From Deltaproteobacteria bacterium RBG_13_43_22 (GTDB taxonomy: Bacteria > Desulfobacterota > RBG-13-43-22): 40,076 nt of DNA. The first letter of the stretch is position 1, and every line of letters starts with the position of its first letter. The DNA is taken from NCBI GenBank assembly GCA_001797675.1, contig MGQB01000030.1, positions 1-40,076 of the forward strand. Direction: 5' to 3'. This document shows, one piece after another, positions 17,315 to 25,004 of the stretch. The position numbers and the translations under genes were made by a program. The notes beneath the pieces are model-generated. The model was not told the DNA's origin, made no database searches, and saw nothing but the letters and a program-made list of their open reading frames with translations.

Positions 17315-17349
17315 TCCCTACGAATCCCTCCTGTGCGGAACCGTAGGGA
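17315..17349. repeat. 8-bp inverted repeat, 19-nt loop
   Basis: TCCCTACG (17315-17322) is exactly complementary to CGTAGGGA (17342-17349). It lies 24 nt behind the previous inverted repeat and 54 nt before the radical SAM gene. There is no T-run. Function unknown; possibly an mRNA leader structure. Confidence 0.5.
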
Positions 17350-17402
17350 GTCTCAATGCGTTTCTCTAAAGGCTTGAGCTTCCCATTTAAAGGAAAAAAA
17401 CA

Positions 17403-18947
17403 ATGAAAGTGCTTCTGATCTACCCTAAATACCCGGATACCTTCTGGAGTTTCAAATATGCCCTGTCTTTCATTTCCAAAAAGGCCGTTCAGCCGCCGCT
17501 CGGCCTGCTCACGGTTGCCGCCATGCTTCCTGAAGAATGGGAAAAAAGACTGGTCGATATGAATGTGGCTGATTTAAAAAACCAGGATCTTCAGTGGGCG
17601 GATTATGTGTTTATCAGCGCCATGACGGTCCAAAAAAAATCAGTGCGAGAAGTTATTTCCAGGTGCAAGGAAACAGGCGTTAAAATCGTGGCCGGTGGAC
17701 CGCTCTTTACCGCCGCTTATGAAGATTTTCCGGAAGTGGACCATCTGGTGCTCGATGAAGCCGAAACGACACTTTCCCCCTTTTTAAAAGATTTGGGTGA
17801 AGGCCAGGCTGAACATCTTTACACCTCAAAATCATTTCCGAATTTAGAAGAAACCCCGATCCCCCTCTGGAAACTGGTGAAGATGAAAAGATATGTCTCG
17901 ATGAATATACAATATTCCCGGGGCTGTCCCTTCAGTTGTGAGTTCTGTGATATTACCACCCTTTTCGGTCACAGGGCCCGAACCAAAAGCGTAAGCCAGG
18001 TACTGGATGAATTAGAGAGTCTCTATTCGCTTGGCTGGAGGGGCGGCGTCTTTTTTGTGGATGATAATTTCATAGGTAACAAAAAGAAACTTAAGGAAGA
18101 GGTCTTGCCCGCCATGGACGACTGGATGAAGAAAAGAAAGTACCCTTTTAACTTTGCTACGGAAGTGTCCATAGATCTCGCCGATGATGACGAATTGATA
18201 AGACTGATGACCCGGACCGGTTTTGATAATGTCTTTGTCGGCATTGAGACACCGGACGATCAGACCCTGAAAGAATGCCACAAATCTCAGAACAGAAATC
18301 GTGATCTCATTAACAGTGTGGAAAGAATTCAGAGTTTCGGTTTAAATGTGCGCGGAGGCTTTATCGTCGGATTTGATAATGATTCTCCTGAAATCTTTGA
18401 AAGGCAGATTGAATTCATTCAAAAAAGCAAAATTATTACAGCCATGGTCGGCATGCTGAATGCCCCGCGCGGTAGCCGGCTCTACGAGCGCCTTCAAAAA
18501 GAAGGCCGGTTGTTGAAAGAGGTAACCGGCGACAATACCGATTTTTCAACCAATATTATCCCCAAGATGGGTTACGAAAAACTGGCCGAAGGATACAGAA
18601 AAATAGTCGGCCGAGTCTATTCTCCCAAATTATACTTCGAGCGGGTGAAGGGATATCTAAGGGAGTACCGGCCTCCGGAAAAGAAAAAAATACACTTCCA
18701 TTTCGGGTACCTCCGCTGGCACTTTTTGTACCTCGTCGCCCCTTTCAAGACCCTTGTATTATTGGGCATCAAGGATAAGGCCCGGATTTATTATTGGAAG
18801 CTTCTTTTTTGGTCTTTGTTCAGACGGCCGCAGCTTTTACCCCTGGCCATAACTTATTCCATTTATGGATTCCATTTCCGAAAAATATTCGGATTAAACT
18901 TCGGGATCGATCCGATCAATCAGGGGGGAAAAGGGGACTGGATTTGA
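17403..18947 (+). CDS. B12-binding-domain radical SAM protein
   Basis: A 514-residue enzyme. Residues 1-140 form a cobalamin-binding Rossmann-like domain (KVLLIYPKYP, PPLGLLTVAAMLP, VAGGPLFTA), without a certain DxHxxG. The radical SAM domain carries the cluster motif CPFSCEFC at 175-182, followed by DDNFIGNKK and FVGIETPDD. About 130 C-terminal residues (from about 385) hold aromatic and hydrophobic stretches (HFLYLVAPFKTLVLLG) that suggest membrane association. This architecture matches B12-dependent radical SAM enzymes with a DUF4070-like tail, the group that includes hopanoid methylases, but the substrate here is not known. No hopanoid gene is nearby. ATG follows AAAGGAAAAAAACA. Confidence 0.88.
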   Translation: MKVLLIYPKYPDTFWSFKYALSFISKKAVQPPLGLLTVAAMLPEEWEKRLVDMNVADLKNQDLQWADYVFISAMTVQKKSVREVISRCKETGVKIVAGGPLFTAAYEDFPEVDHLVLDEAETTLSPFLKDLGEGQAEHLYTSKSFPNLEETPIPLWKLVKMKRYVSMNIQYSRGCPFSCEFCDITTLFGHRARTKSVSQVLDELESLYSLGWRGGVFFVDDNFIGNKKKLKEEVLPAMDDWMKKRKYPFNFATEVSIDLADDDELIRLMTRTGFDNVFVGIETPDDQTLKECHKSQNRNRDLINSVERIQSFGLNVRGGFIVGFDNDSPEIFERQIEFIQKSKIITAMVGMLNAPRGSRLYERLQKEGRLLKEVTGDNTDFSTNIIPKMGYEKLAEGYRKIVGRVYSPKLYFERVKGYLREYRPPEKKKIHFHFGYLRWHFLYLVAPFKTLVLLGIKDKARIYYWKLLFWSLFRRPQLLPLAITYSIYGFHFRKIFGLNFGIDPINQGGKGDWI

Positions 18948-18998
18948 ATGCTCGAGTATAAAAGTTAAGGATAGGTGAAAAAAATAGGAGATTTCATC

Positions 18999-19823
18999 AT
19001 GAAGAAGAATATTGGTCAGACAATTAAAATCACTGTCATCGAGGTTCTCAAAGATACCAAGGAAGTTGCCGTGGGAATTGCCGATATTGTCAATGCCGCC
19101 ACAGTAAAGGCACTAAAGGACGGACGAAATGCCGGAACCGGAGTCGCCTCCGTTGTAGCCGAGGCCATGTCCGGGGCAATTCAGTCAGCGGGCGAGATTG
19201 GATCGGATCTGACAACCGTTACCAAGAATTCGATAGTCGGCATCATCAGGGGAGTTCATGGGGCAGGGTCCGTTGCCACCGACGTCATCAGGGAAACTGT
19301 TCGCGTGGCGGTAAAAGGAACCTCAAAGATTGGTGGTGACATCACCTCCGTAACCAAGAGTGTTGTTGTCGGAGCCATAAAGGGAACGAGGGATATTGCC
19401 GGATCAGCGGAAGAGGCTGCGGCAGAAGCAGCACAGGGTATCATCCGTGGGATTTCTGAAATAGGGGCCGATGCGGGTCTGGCGGCCAAAAACACCGTCA
19501 AGGGTGCTATCGGCGGAGTGGCCGAAGCCGGTGGCCGGTTGGCTGCGGTCATCAAGGACACCTCCAAAGGACTGGTGCTTGGGGCTTCGGAATTAGGCGA
19601 AGATGTGGCTTCCGTAGCAAAAAATGCCGTTCTGGGAGCTATTGAGGCAGCCAAGGAGCTCGGATTATCCGCAGAGGAAGCCGCTTCGGCAGCAGCAACG
19701 GGGGCCTTTGAGGCGGCCAAGTTAATTGGAGGCGAAACGGGTTCAGCGATTCGCAAGGCAATTACCGGGACAATCGGCGGTATGAAGGTCATGATCAAAA
19801 GGCCTTTCAAAAAAGAGAAGTAA
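18999..19823 (+). CDS. Repeat protein of 22-residue (2 x 11) amphipathic units
   Basis: 274 residues made almost wholly of 22-residue units with the pattern VxGAIxGxxEIGxDvasVakn, about ten copies. The strongest segment recurs at exactly 88 residues (SAEEAAAEAA...TVKGAIGG and SAEEAASAAA...AITGTIGG), which is 4 x 22 or 8 x 11. There is no signal peptide, Cys, Trp or long hydrophobic helix. The 11-residue period, with Lys/Asp/Glu at set places and small residues between, recalls alpha-synuclein, apolipoprotein and LEA-type helices that lie on lipid surfaces; that is inference. The C-terminus is basic (MIKRPFKKEK). ATG 18999 is used because TAGGAG precedes it; the GTG at 18975 would cover that ribosome site. 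Confidence 0.8.
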   Translation: MKKNIGQTIKITVIEVLKDTKEVAVGIADIVNAATVKALKDGRNAGTGVASVVAEAMSGAIQSAGEIGSDLTTVTKNSIVGIIRGVHGAGSVATDVIRETVRVAVKGTSKIGGDITSVTKSVVVGAIKGTRDIAGSAEEAAAEAAQGIIRGISEIGADAGLAAKNTVKGAIGGVAEAGGRLAAVIKDTSKGLVLGASELGEDVASVAKNAVLGAIEAAKELGLSAEEAASAAATGAFEAAKLIGGETGSAIRKAITGTIGGMKVMIKRPFKKEK

Positions 19824-19849
19824 AAGACCAAACTTCTCAAACTCCATCG

Positions 19850-20050
19850 GTGAAGGCAGAGGAACCTGAATCTTCATTTCAAAAAGCCGGTGAGTTCTTT
19901 CTTAAGAAAGACTTAAAGGCCGCCGCAAGTGAAATTCGAAAAGGCGCCGGATTTCTAAAAAAGAACGTAAAAGAGGCTTCAAAGGATGGGAAAAAGACAT
20001 TAACGGCATCTTTTGATCAACAAGCAGGACTCTGCTCTATCGAGATTTAA
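19850..20050 (+). CDS. Small Lys-rich protein, possible partner of the repeat protein
   Basis: 66 residues from GTG: a helical, basic segment (FFLKKDLKAAASEIRKGAGFLKKNVKEASKDGKKTLTASFDQ) followed by an unrelated short tail (QAGLCSIEI). The first part looks like a real conserved helical protein, while the tail may be out of frame, so a recent frameshift or truncation is possible. The frame stays open upstream into the end of the previous gene. It lies 26 nt behind the repeat protein, and both are Ala/Lys-rich helical proteins, so they probably act together. The ribosome site is weak. Confidence 0.5.
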   Translation: MKAEEPESSFQKAGEFFLKKDLKAAASEIRKGAGFLKKNVKEASKDGKKTLTASFDQQAGLCSIEI

Positions 20051-20137
20051 CCGGTTTTAAGGATACCCGTGTCCATGGGAAACCCCTGGGCCACAAACTG
20101 ATATTTAACGCAATAAGACCAAGTAAGGGAGGAACGT

Positions 20138-21049
20138 ATGAAAAAGACCATTTTTATTATTTCATTGGCACTGGTTGTGGCATTTGTCCTTTACCCCGCT
20201 GCGGTGCAGAGTCAGCCCGGCAGAGGCGGCTATGGTTACGGTATGGGTCCCGGCTATGGCTATGGCATGGGGCCGGGAATGATGGGGGGATGGGATTGGG
20301 TGGATATCCCTTCAAAACTGCCGGCACCCAAAAGTGCGGAATGGGTTCAGAAACTGAGGGAAATTCTGACGCTGGAAAAAGAATCATTCGCCCAGTATCA
20401 GACGGATCAGGAAAAATTCAACGCCTATATGCCTTACGTGATGATTATCCCTCAGGAGGAGAATCACATCGAGTGGATCGGGCAACTGTTTAAAGCTTAT
20501 GGTCAGCCTTCGGATGGGAAGGTTTCTCCTGTTATTCAGACGAAAACTCTGACTGAAGCCTACGAGCTCAGTGCCAAGATGGAGTCCGACCTGCTGCCCC
20601 GTTATGAATGGCTGGTGAAAAATGCGGGGGATCGCGATTCAGGACAAGCCTTGAATACGATTCTCATTCAAAGCCGCTGGCATTTGGTGATGTTTGAGCA
20701 TGCCGTGCGAATGGGTCATGGTTATGGATACAGCAGGGGATGGGGCATGATGGGCGGATCCGGTTCCGGCTATGGCATGGGTCCCGGCATGATGGGCGGC
20801 GATTATGGTTATGGCGCAGGCCGCGGCTATGGACGGCAATATAAGACCGGCGGGAAACCCATCGATATGAAGGAAGCGAAAGCTATGATGGATGATTACC
20901 TGAAATCTTCGAGAAATCCGAACCTGAAGCTGGGCAAGATCAAAGACCTGGGAAATGCCTTTGAGGCAGAGATATTGACTAAGAAAAACGACATCGTTGA
21001 CAGGATTCTCATTGACAAATACACAGGCGGGATAAGGTCCGCTTATTGA
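20138..21049 (+). CDS. Secreted Gly/Tyr/Met-rich protein with ferritin-like and PepSY-like parts
   Basis: 303 residues. A Sec signal peptide (1-26, cut after VQS or SQP) is followed by a GYGMGPGYGYGMGPGMMGG stretch. Residues about 58-190 are helical with Glu/His placed as in ferritin-like or DUF2202-type bundles (LTLEKESFAQYQ, QEENHIEWIGQLF, SRWHLVMFEHAVRM). A second GYGMGPGMMGG stretch (about 195-235) leads to a PepSY-like C-terminus (EAKAMMDDYLKSS, then KIKDLGNAFEAEIL). Met/His-rich runs can bind Cu(I) or other soft metals. GGGAGG precedes ATG. A strong terminator follows. No family is certain for the whole chain; metal handling in the periplasm is the best guess. Confidence 0.75.
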   Translation: MKKTIFIISLALVVAFVLYPAAVQSQPGRGGYGYGMGPGYGYGMGPGMMGGWDWVDIPSKLPAPKSAEWVQKLREILTLEKESFAQYQTDQEKFNAYMPYVMIIPQEENHIEWIGQLFKAYGQPSDGKVSPVIQTKTLTEAYELSAKMESDLLPRYEWLVKNAGDRDSGQALNTILIQSRWHLVMFEHAVRMGHGYGYSRGWGMMGGSGSGYGMGPGMMGGDYGYGAGRGYGRQYKTGGKPIDMKEAKAMMDDYLKSSRNPNLKLGKIKDLGNAFEAEILTKKNDIVDRILIDKYTGGIRSAY

Positions 21050-21058
21050 AAACCGGCT

Positions 21059-21122
21059 ATGGGGGAAGATAATCCCAAAAGCGGGATGCCCATTAAACGG
21101 GATCCATCTTCCCCCATTTATT
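21059..21122 (+). terminator. Rho-independent terminator
   Basis: ATGGGGGAAGAT (21059-21070) pairs perfectly with ATCTTCCCCCAT (21106-21117), followed by TTATTTCTT. It lies 9 nt behind the stop of the Gly/Tyr/Met-rich gene. The 35-nt loop is long, with a minor inner stem (CCCATTAAACGGG). Confidence 0.7.
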
Positions 21123-21144
21123 TCTTACGGGAACGGGGCAAACG

Positions 21145-21534
21145 ATGACACCTTATGGATTCACAAAGGTACTTGCTATGCCCTTCGAAACGGTCAAGGA
21201 CTTGGTCGTGAAGGCATTGGAAAAAGAAGGTTTTGGGATTCTGACAGAGATCGACGTCAGAGAGAAATTCAAGGAGAAGTTAGGAATTGACTTCAAGAAA
21301 TACGTGATTCTAGGCGCATGCAATCCGCCATATGCCCATAAAGCCATCCTTGCGGAAGAGGATATTGGACTCTTGCTGCCCTGCAATGTAATCGTGTACG
21401 AAAAAGACCAAGGGACGGCGCTGGCAATCATCAGGCCCAAGGTGGCAATGCAAATGGTTAAGAATGAGATCCTGGGCAACTTGGCGGAGGATGTGGAGGC
21501 AAAATTGGAGAAGGTGTTCAGTTCGATTGTCTAA
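21145..21534 (+). CDS. DUF302 family protein
   Basis: 129 residues with the DUF302 pattern: PFETVKDLVVKALEKEGFGILTEIDVREKFKEKLGIDFKKYVILGACNPPYAHKAILAEEDIGLLLPCNVIVYE. The conserved GACNP.....L and LLLPCN cores are present. It is cytoplasmic, with no signal peptide. DUF302 proteins are of unknown role and often appear in metal or sulfur stress gene sets. ATG 21145 is preceded by a weak purine stretch; the terminator before it separates it from the upstream gene. It lies 15 nt before the SHOCT lipoprotein gene, so these two form one unit. Confidence 0.9.
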   Translation: MTPYGFTKVLAMPFETVKDLVVKALEKEGFGILTEIDVREKFKEKLGIDFKKYVILGACNPPYAHKAILAEEDIGLLLPCNVIVYEKDQGTALAIIRPKVAMQMVKNEILGNLAEDVEAKLEKVFSSIV

Positions 21535-21549
21535 AGAAGGGAAAAATTC

Positions 21550-21876
21550 ATGAAGGGATCTTTATTCATATCCGCGATGTTCTTCACGGCGTTGTTGATA
21601 ATGGGCTGTGACGGAAACTACGGCCCCATGGGTGGTGGTAGATGGAACCATATGATGAACTATGGTTACGGTTACGGATACGGGGGAATATTCATGTGGT
21701 TATTGTTTATTATTGTTATTGGCGTTGTTGTTTATTTTATCATTCAAAGCACGAAAGCGAAAACCTCAGGTGGACCGCTACAGAAAATACCCCTGGATAT
21801 TTTGAAAGGGCGTTATGCTAAAGGAGAAATCACAAAGGAAGAATACGAGAGAATAAAAAAAGACCTTGAAGGGTAG
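21550..21876 (+). CDS. SHOCT-domain lipoprotein
   Basis: 108 residues. A lipoprotein signal (lipobox LIMGC, Cys20) is followed by GPMGGGRWNHMMNYGYGYGYGG, one membrane helix (about 48-70) and a C-terminal SHOCT motif (LDILKGRYAKGEITKEEYERIKKDL). SHOCT is a short helical oligomerisation motif. The MGGG/GYGYGYGG stretch resembles the low-complexity runs of the protein at 20138. GAAGGGAAAAATTC precedes ATG. Lipidation plus a membrane helix would give a hairpin topology, with the SHOCT end in the cytoplasm. Confidence 0.85.
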   Translation: MKGSLFISAMFFTALLIMGCDGNYGPMGGGRWNHMMNYGYGYGYGGIFMWLLFIIVIGVVVYFIIQSTKAKTSGGPLQKIPLDILKGRYAKGEITKEEYERIKKDLEG

Positions 21877-21882
21877 ACCCTG

Positions 21883-21999
21883 ATGGCTTTCAAGGCAATT
21901 CATTCGGTGCTCCGCGTGGGCATAGTCATCGCTGTTACCAGCCGGGCCTTTGCCCAAGGAGGCGACATTTCAAGTCCCAGAAAGGACCCCCGGGCTTGA
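21883..21999 (+). pseudogene. Signal-peptide-like orphan ORF, probably a gene remnant
   Basis: A 38-codon frame starting 6 nt behind the SHOCT gene. The N-terminus has a signal-peptide shape (LRVGIVIAVTSRAFAQGG) but the frame stops soon after the putative cleavage site. It looks like the 5' end of a lost exported-protein gene; it could also be a true small secreted peptide. Evidence is thin. Confidence 0.3.
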
Positions 22000-22029
22000 T
22001 GGGTTCAATCGAAAATAAAAGGTAAAACA

Positions 22030-22587
22030 ATGGATCAAAAAATAAAAGAAATATTAGAAAAACTCTTTCATTCGAAGTATGAGCATCTCGGGGAACGGGA
22101 AAAGAAAATTGCTCTCCATCTTGCTGAAAAAACGCCTATTTCACAAAATGTAGCTAGAATTTTTTCCGAGCACCTGACTCTTGGCCAACGAATTGCTGAT
22201 CGGGTAACGGCTTTTGGCGGCTCCTGGACTTTCATCTCCATCTTTGGTGCTGTACTATTTCTTTGGATCCTGCTAAACTTTTAACTTCTGATCAAGCTTG
22301 GCAGTTCTTTCGACCCCTATCCTTATATTTTATTAAACCTAGTCTTATCTATGCCGGCCGCTGTTCAGGCTCCTATCATCTTGATCTCTCAAGACAGGGA
22401 AGCCGATAAAGATCACCTGAGTGCGGAACATGACTACGAAGTCAACTTAAAGTCGGAGCTTGAAATAATGGCCCTGCATGATAAAATAGATTTGCTGAGA
22501 GAGAAACAATGGAATGAACTTATTTCCATTCAACAGGAACAGGTAAAACTATTGGTTCAATTAGTTGAAAATCAAAATAAAGAATAA
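22030..22587 (+). pseudogene. DUF1003 membrane protein gene interrupted by an in-frame TAA
   Basis: Codons 1-84 (22030-22281) and the stretch after the stop (22285-22587) lie in the same frame and together make one DUF1003 protein of about 185 residues. The first membrane helix is SWTFISIFGAVLFLWILLNF; then the stop TAA 22282-22284; then FDPYPYILLNLVLSMPAAVQAPIILISQDREADKD, the second helix and the DUF1003 signature; then HDYEVNLKSELEIMALHDKID. A single base change would restore the frame. Either the gene is a recent pseudogene, the base is a sequencing error, or the stop is read through. The N-terminal fragment alone would have only one helix. Confidence 0.85.
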
Positions 22588-22612
22588 CAAAAAATTGCTA
22601 AAAGTTCTCAAT

Positions 22613-22701
22613 AGCGAGTTGCGCGTTACAAGTCTATCGAAAAAAAATTACCCTTTTATAATTCACAACCCGTAACTCGTAATCCGCAACCCGTAACAAG
22701 G
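22613..22701. repeat. Spacer hairpin repeat (cgagttg/ccgtaac word family)
   Basis: Arm 22614-22632 (AGCGAGTTGCGCGTTACAAG) opposes 22664-22701, which repeats CCGTAAC and ACTCGTAA words. The same words fill the ilvN-ilvB spacer at 38294-38380, 16 kb away. It occupies most of the gap before the first glycosyltransferase. Confidence 0.7.
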
Positions 22702-22712
22702 AAATATTTTTC

Positions 22713-24989
22713 ATGAAAAAAGGCTCGACCTATTCAAACATCAACCGCATTGGATTTATCGGTAACTACCTGCCGCGCCAGTGCGGCATCGCCACATTTA
22801 CCACCGACTTATGTGAGGCCATCGCCGCCGAATACGAGGGCACGACCTGTATTGCCCTGCCCGTCAATGATCTCGAGGCCGGTTACCCCTACCCGGCCCG
22901 CGTTCGCTTTGAACTGACCGAAAAGGATATTGACTCCTACCGCCGCGCCGCCGACTTCCTGAATATCAACAGCGTAGACCTCGTCTGTTTACAACACGAA
23001 TACGGCATCTATGGCGGGCGGGCCGGCAGTCACATCCTGGCCCTCCTTCGTGAATTGCGCATGCCGATCGTTACGACTTTCCACACCATTCTGCAGGACC
23101 CCAACCCCGATCAGCAACAGGTCCTGGAAGAAATCGCGGCCCTGTCCGATCGGTTGGTGGTCATGAGTGAGCGCGGCAGGGAATTCTTACAAAAAATCTA
23201 TGGGGTCCGGCCGGAGAAGATTGATTTCATCCCCCACGGCATCCCTGATGTGTCGTTTATGGACCCCAGTTTCCACAAAGACCTTTTTGGCGTTGAGGGC
23301 AAAACCGTCTTACTTAGTTTTGGTTTGCTCTCAGCGAACAAAGGGGTCGAAACGGTTATTGCCGCCCTGCCCGCCATTTTGGCCCGCCATCCGAACGTGG
23401 TCTACATCATCCTTGGAGCGACCCATCCCCAAGTCGTGCGGAACGAAGGTGAAACCTATCGGCTGTCTCTGCAATGGCTGGCCCAGGAGAAAGGCGTGGA
23501 AGGTCAGGTCATCTTCTACAACCGCTTTGTCAGTTTGGAAGAACTGGTCGAGTTTATCGGCGCGGCGGATATTTACATCACCCCTTATCTCAACGAGGGA
23601 CAGATCACCTCGGGTACCCTGGCCTACACCCTGGGGGCGGGCAAGGCGGTGATTTCGACACCCTACTGGTATGCGGAAGAAATGCTGGCTGACGAACGGG
23701 GAGCTTTAGTACCGTTTCATGATCCGACGGCCTTGGCTGCGCAAGTGATTGACCTGTTGGACAACGAGCCCAAACGCCACGCCATGCGCAAACGTGCTTA
23801 CCTATTCGGGCGGGCGATGATCTGGCCTATTGTGGCACGACGCTACATGGAGAGTTTTAAACGCGCCCGGGCCGAACGCCGTCATTTCACCCCGTCGGAC
23901 TTCGCCGTCAAACCCCTCGATAAACGTCCGGGTGAACTACCCCCTCTCAGTCTCAACCACTTACGCCACATGACGGACGATACCGGCATGTTGCAACATG
24001 CCAGTTTCACGATACCCAATTATCGGGAGGGTTACAGCATCGACGACAACGCCCGCGCCCTGATCGTCAGCACTTACTTGGAGGAATTGGGCAGCAGCGA
24101 GGCCTTCGAACTGGCTTCCCGTTATCTCGCTTTCATCGGGTATGCCTTCAATACGGAGACCAGGCGGTTTCGCAATTTCATGGATTACCAGCGTAATTGG
24201 CTGGAAGAGAGCGGCTCCGACGATTCCCATGGCCGCACCTTGTGGGCCTTGGGCACCGTGTTGGGCCGCTCTAACAGGCCGGGCCTCCAGAGTATGGCCG
24301 GCTGGGTTTTCGAACAGGCCATGCCGGCCATACTCAAGACCACCAGCCCCCGGGCCTGGGCCTTCGCCCTCATCGGCATCCATGAGTACCTCAGGCGGTT
24401 TGAAGGCGACCGCAGGGCCAACCAGGTTCGGGATGAATTGGCCGGGCGATTGCTCACCTTATATAAAAACAGCCGTTCAAATGAATGGCACTGGTATGAG
24501 ACCTGGTTGACCTATTGCAACGCCGTCCTGCCACAGGCCCTGCTTATGTGCGGCCAATGGATCCCGGATAAGGCCATGACCGAGGCCGGACTGGAGTCGC
24601 TCCATTGGCTGGCCGACTTGCAGCGTGCCGACACGGCGGGGGGTCATTTTGTCCCCATCGGCTCCAATGGCTTTTATCAGCGCGGCGGTGAACGGGCCCG
24701 GTTCGATCAACAGCCGGTCGAGGCGCAAACCATGGCCTCCGCCTGTCTCGAAGCCTACCGGAGTACCGGAGACGAAGGCTGGCGCAAGGAGGCCCGTCGC
24801 GCCTTCGAGTGGTTCCTCGGGCGCAACGACTTGAACCTGCCCGTTTACGACCCGACGACGGGAGGTTGCCGGGACGGCCTCCATCCCGACCGCCCCAATG
24901 AAAATCAAGGCGCGGAGTCGACGCTGGCCTTTCTTCAGACCTTATTGGAACTGCGCTTGGCTGAGAACACCCTTCAGCCAACCGGTTAA
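22713..24989 (+). CDS. GT4-type glycosyltransferase with C-terminal helical toroid-like domain
   Basis: 758 residues. The N-terminal 400 form a GT-B glycosyltransferase like family GT4 (GFIGNYLPRQCGIATFTTDL, VCLQHEYGIYGG, FGLLSANKGVETVIAALP). In the place of the usual E-x7-E motif it reads NEGQITSGTLAYTLGAGKAVI, so the second Glu is missing. Residues about 410-758 form a separate helical domain rich in Trp and Asp (GYSIDDNARALI, AWAFALIGIHEYLRRF, EWHWYETWLTYCNAVLPQAL), like (alpha/alpha)6 toroids of sugar enzymes. Base composition looks more GC-rich than its neighbours. It starts a four-gene set with another GT4 and two GH130 genes, so a mannose-containing oligosaccharide is the likely substrate. 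Confidence 0.85.
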   Translation: MKKGSTYSNINRIGFIGNYLPRQCGIATFTTDLCEAIAAEYEGTTCIALPVNDLEAGYPYPARVRFELTEKDIDSYRRAADFLNINSVDLVCLQHEYGIYGGRAGSHILALLRELRMPIVTTFHTILQDPNPDQQQVLEEIAALSDRLVVMSERGREFLQKIYGVRPEKIDFIPHGIPDVSFMDPSFHKDLFGVEGKTVLLSFGLLSANKGVETVIAALPAILARHPNVVYIILGATHPQVVRNEGETYRLSLQWLAQEKGVEGQVIFYNRFVSLEELVEFIGAADIYITPYLNEGQITSGTLAYTLGAGKAVISTPYWYAEEMLADERGALVPFHDPTALAAQVIDLLDNEPKRHAMRKRAYLFGRAMIWPIVARRYMESFKRARAERRHFTPSDFAVKPLDKRPGELPPLSLNHLRHMTDDTGMLQHASFTIPNYREGYSIDDNARALIVSTYLEELGSSEAFELASRYLAFIGYAFNTETRRFRNFMDYQRNWLEESGSDDSHGRTLWALGTVLGRSNRPGLQSMAGWVFEQAMPAILKTTSPRAWAFALIGIHEYLRRFEGDRRANQVRDELAGRLLTLYKNSRSNEWHWYETWLTYCNAVLPQALLMCGQWIPDKAMTEAGLESLHWLADLQRADTAGGHFVPIGSNGFYQRGGERARFDQQPVEAQTMASACLEAYRSTGDEGWRKEARRAFEWFLGRNDLNLPVYDPTTGGCRDGLHPDRPNENQGAESTLAFLQTLLELRLAENTLQPTG

Positions 24990-25004
24990 CGTAAAGGACT
25001 ATTG

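Noticed and set aside
20161..20180. A sigma-54 promoter within the signal-peptide region of the Gly/Tyr/Met-rich gene
   Set aside because: TGGCACTGGTTGTGG has no proper -12 GC at the needed spacing.
22351..22587. A separate small gene starting at ATG 22351
   Set aside because: It is the in-frame continuation of the DUF1003 gene beyond one stop codon, and the ATG is an internal Met of the second helix.
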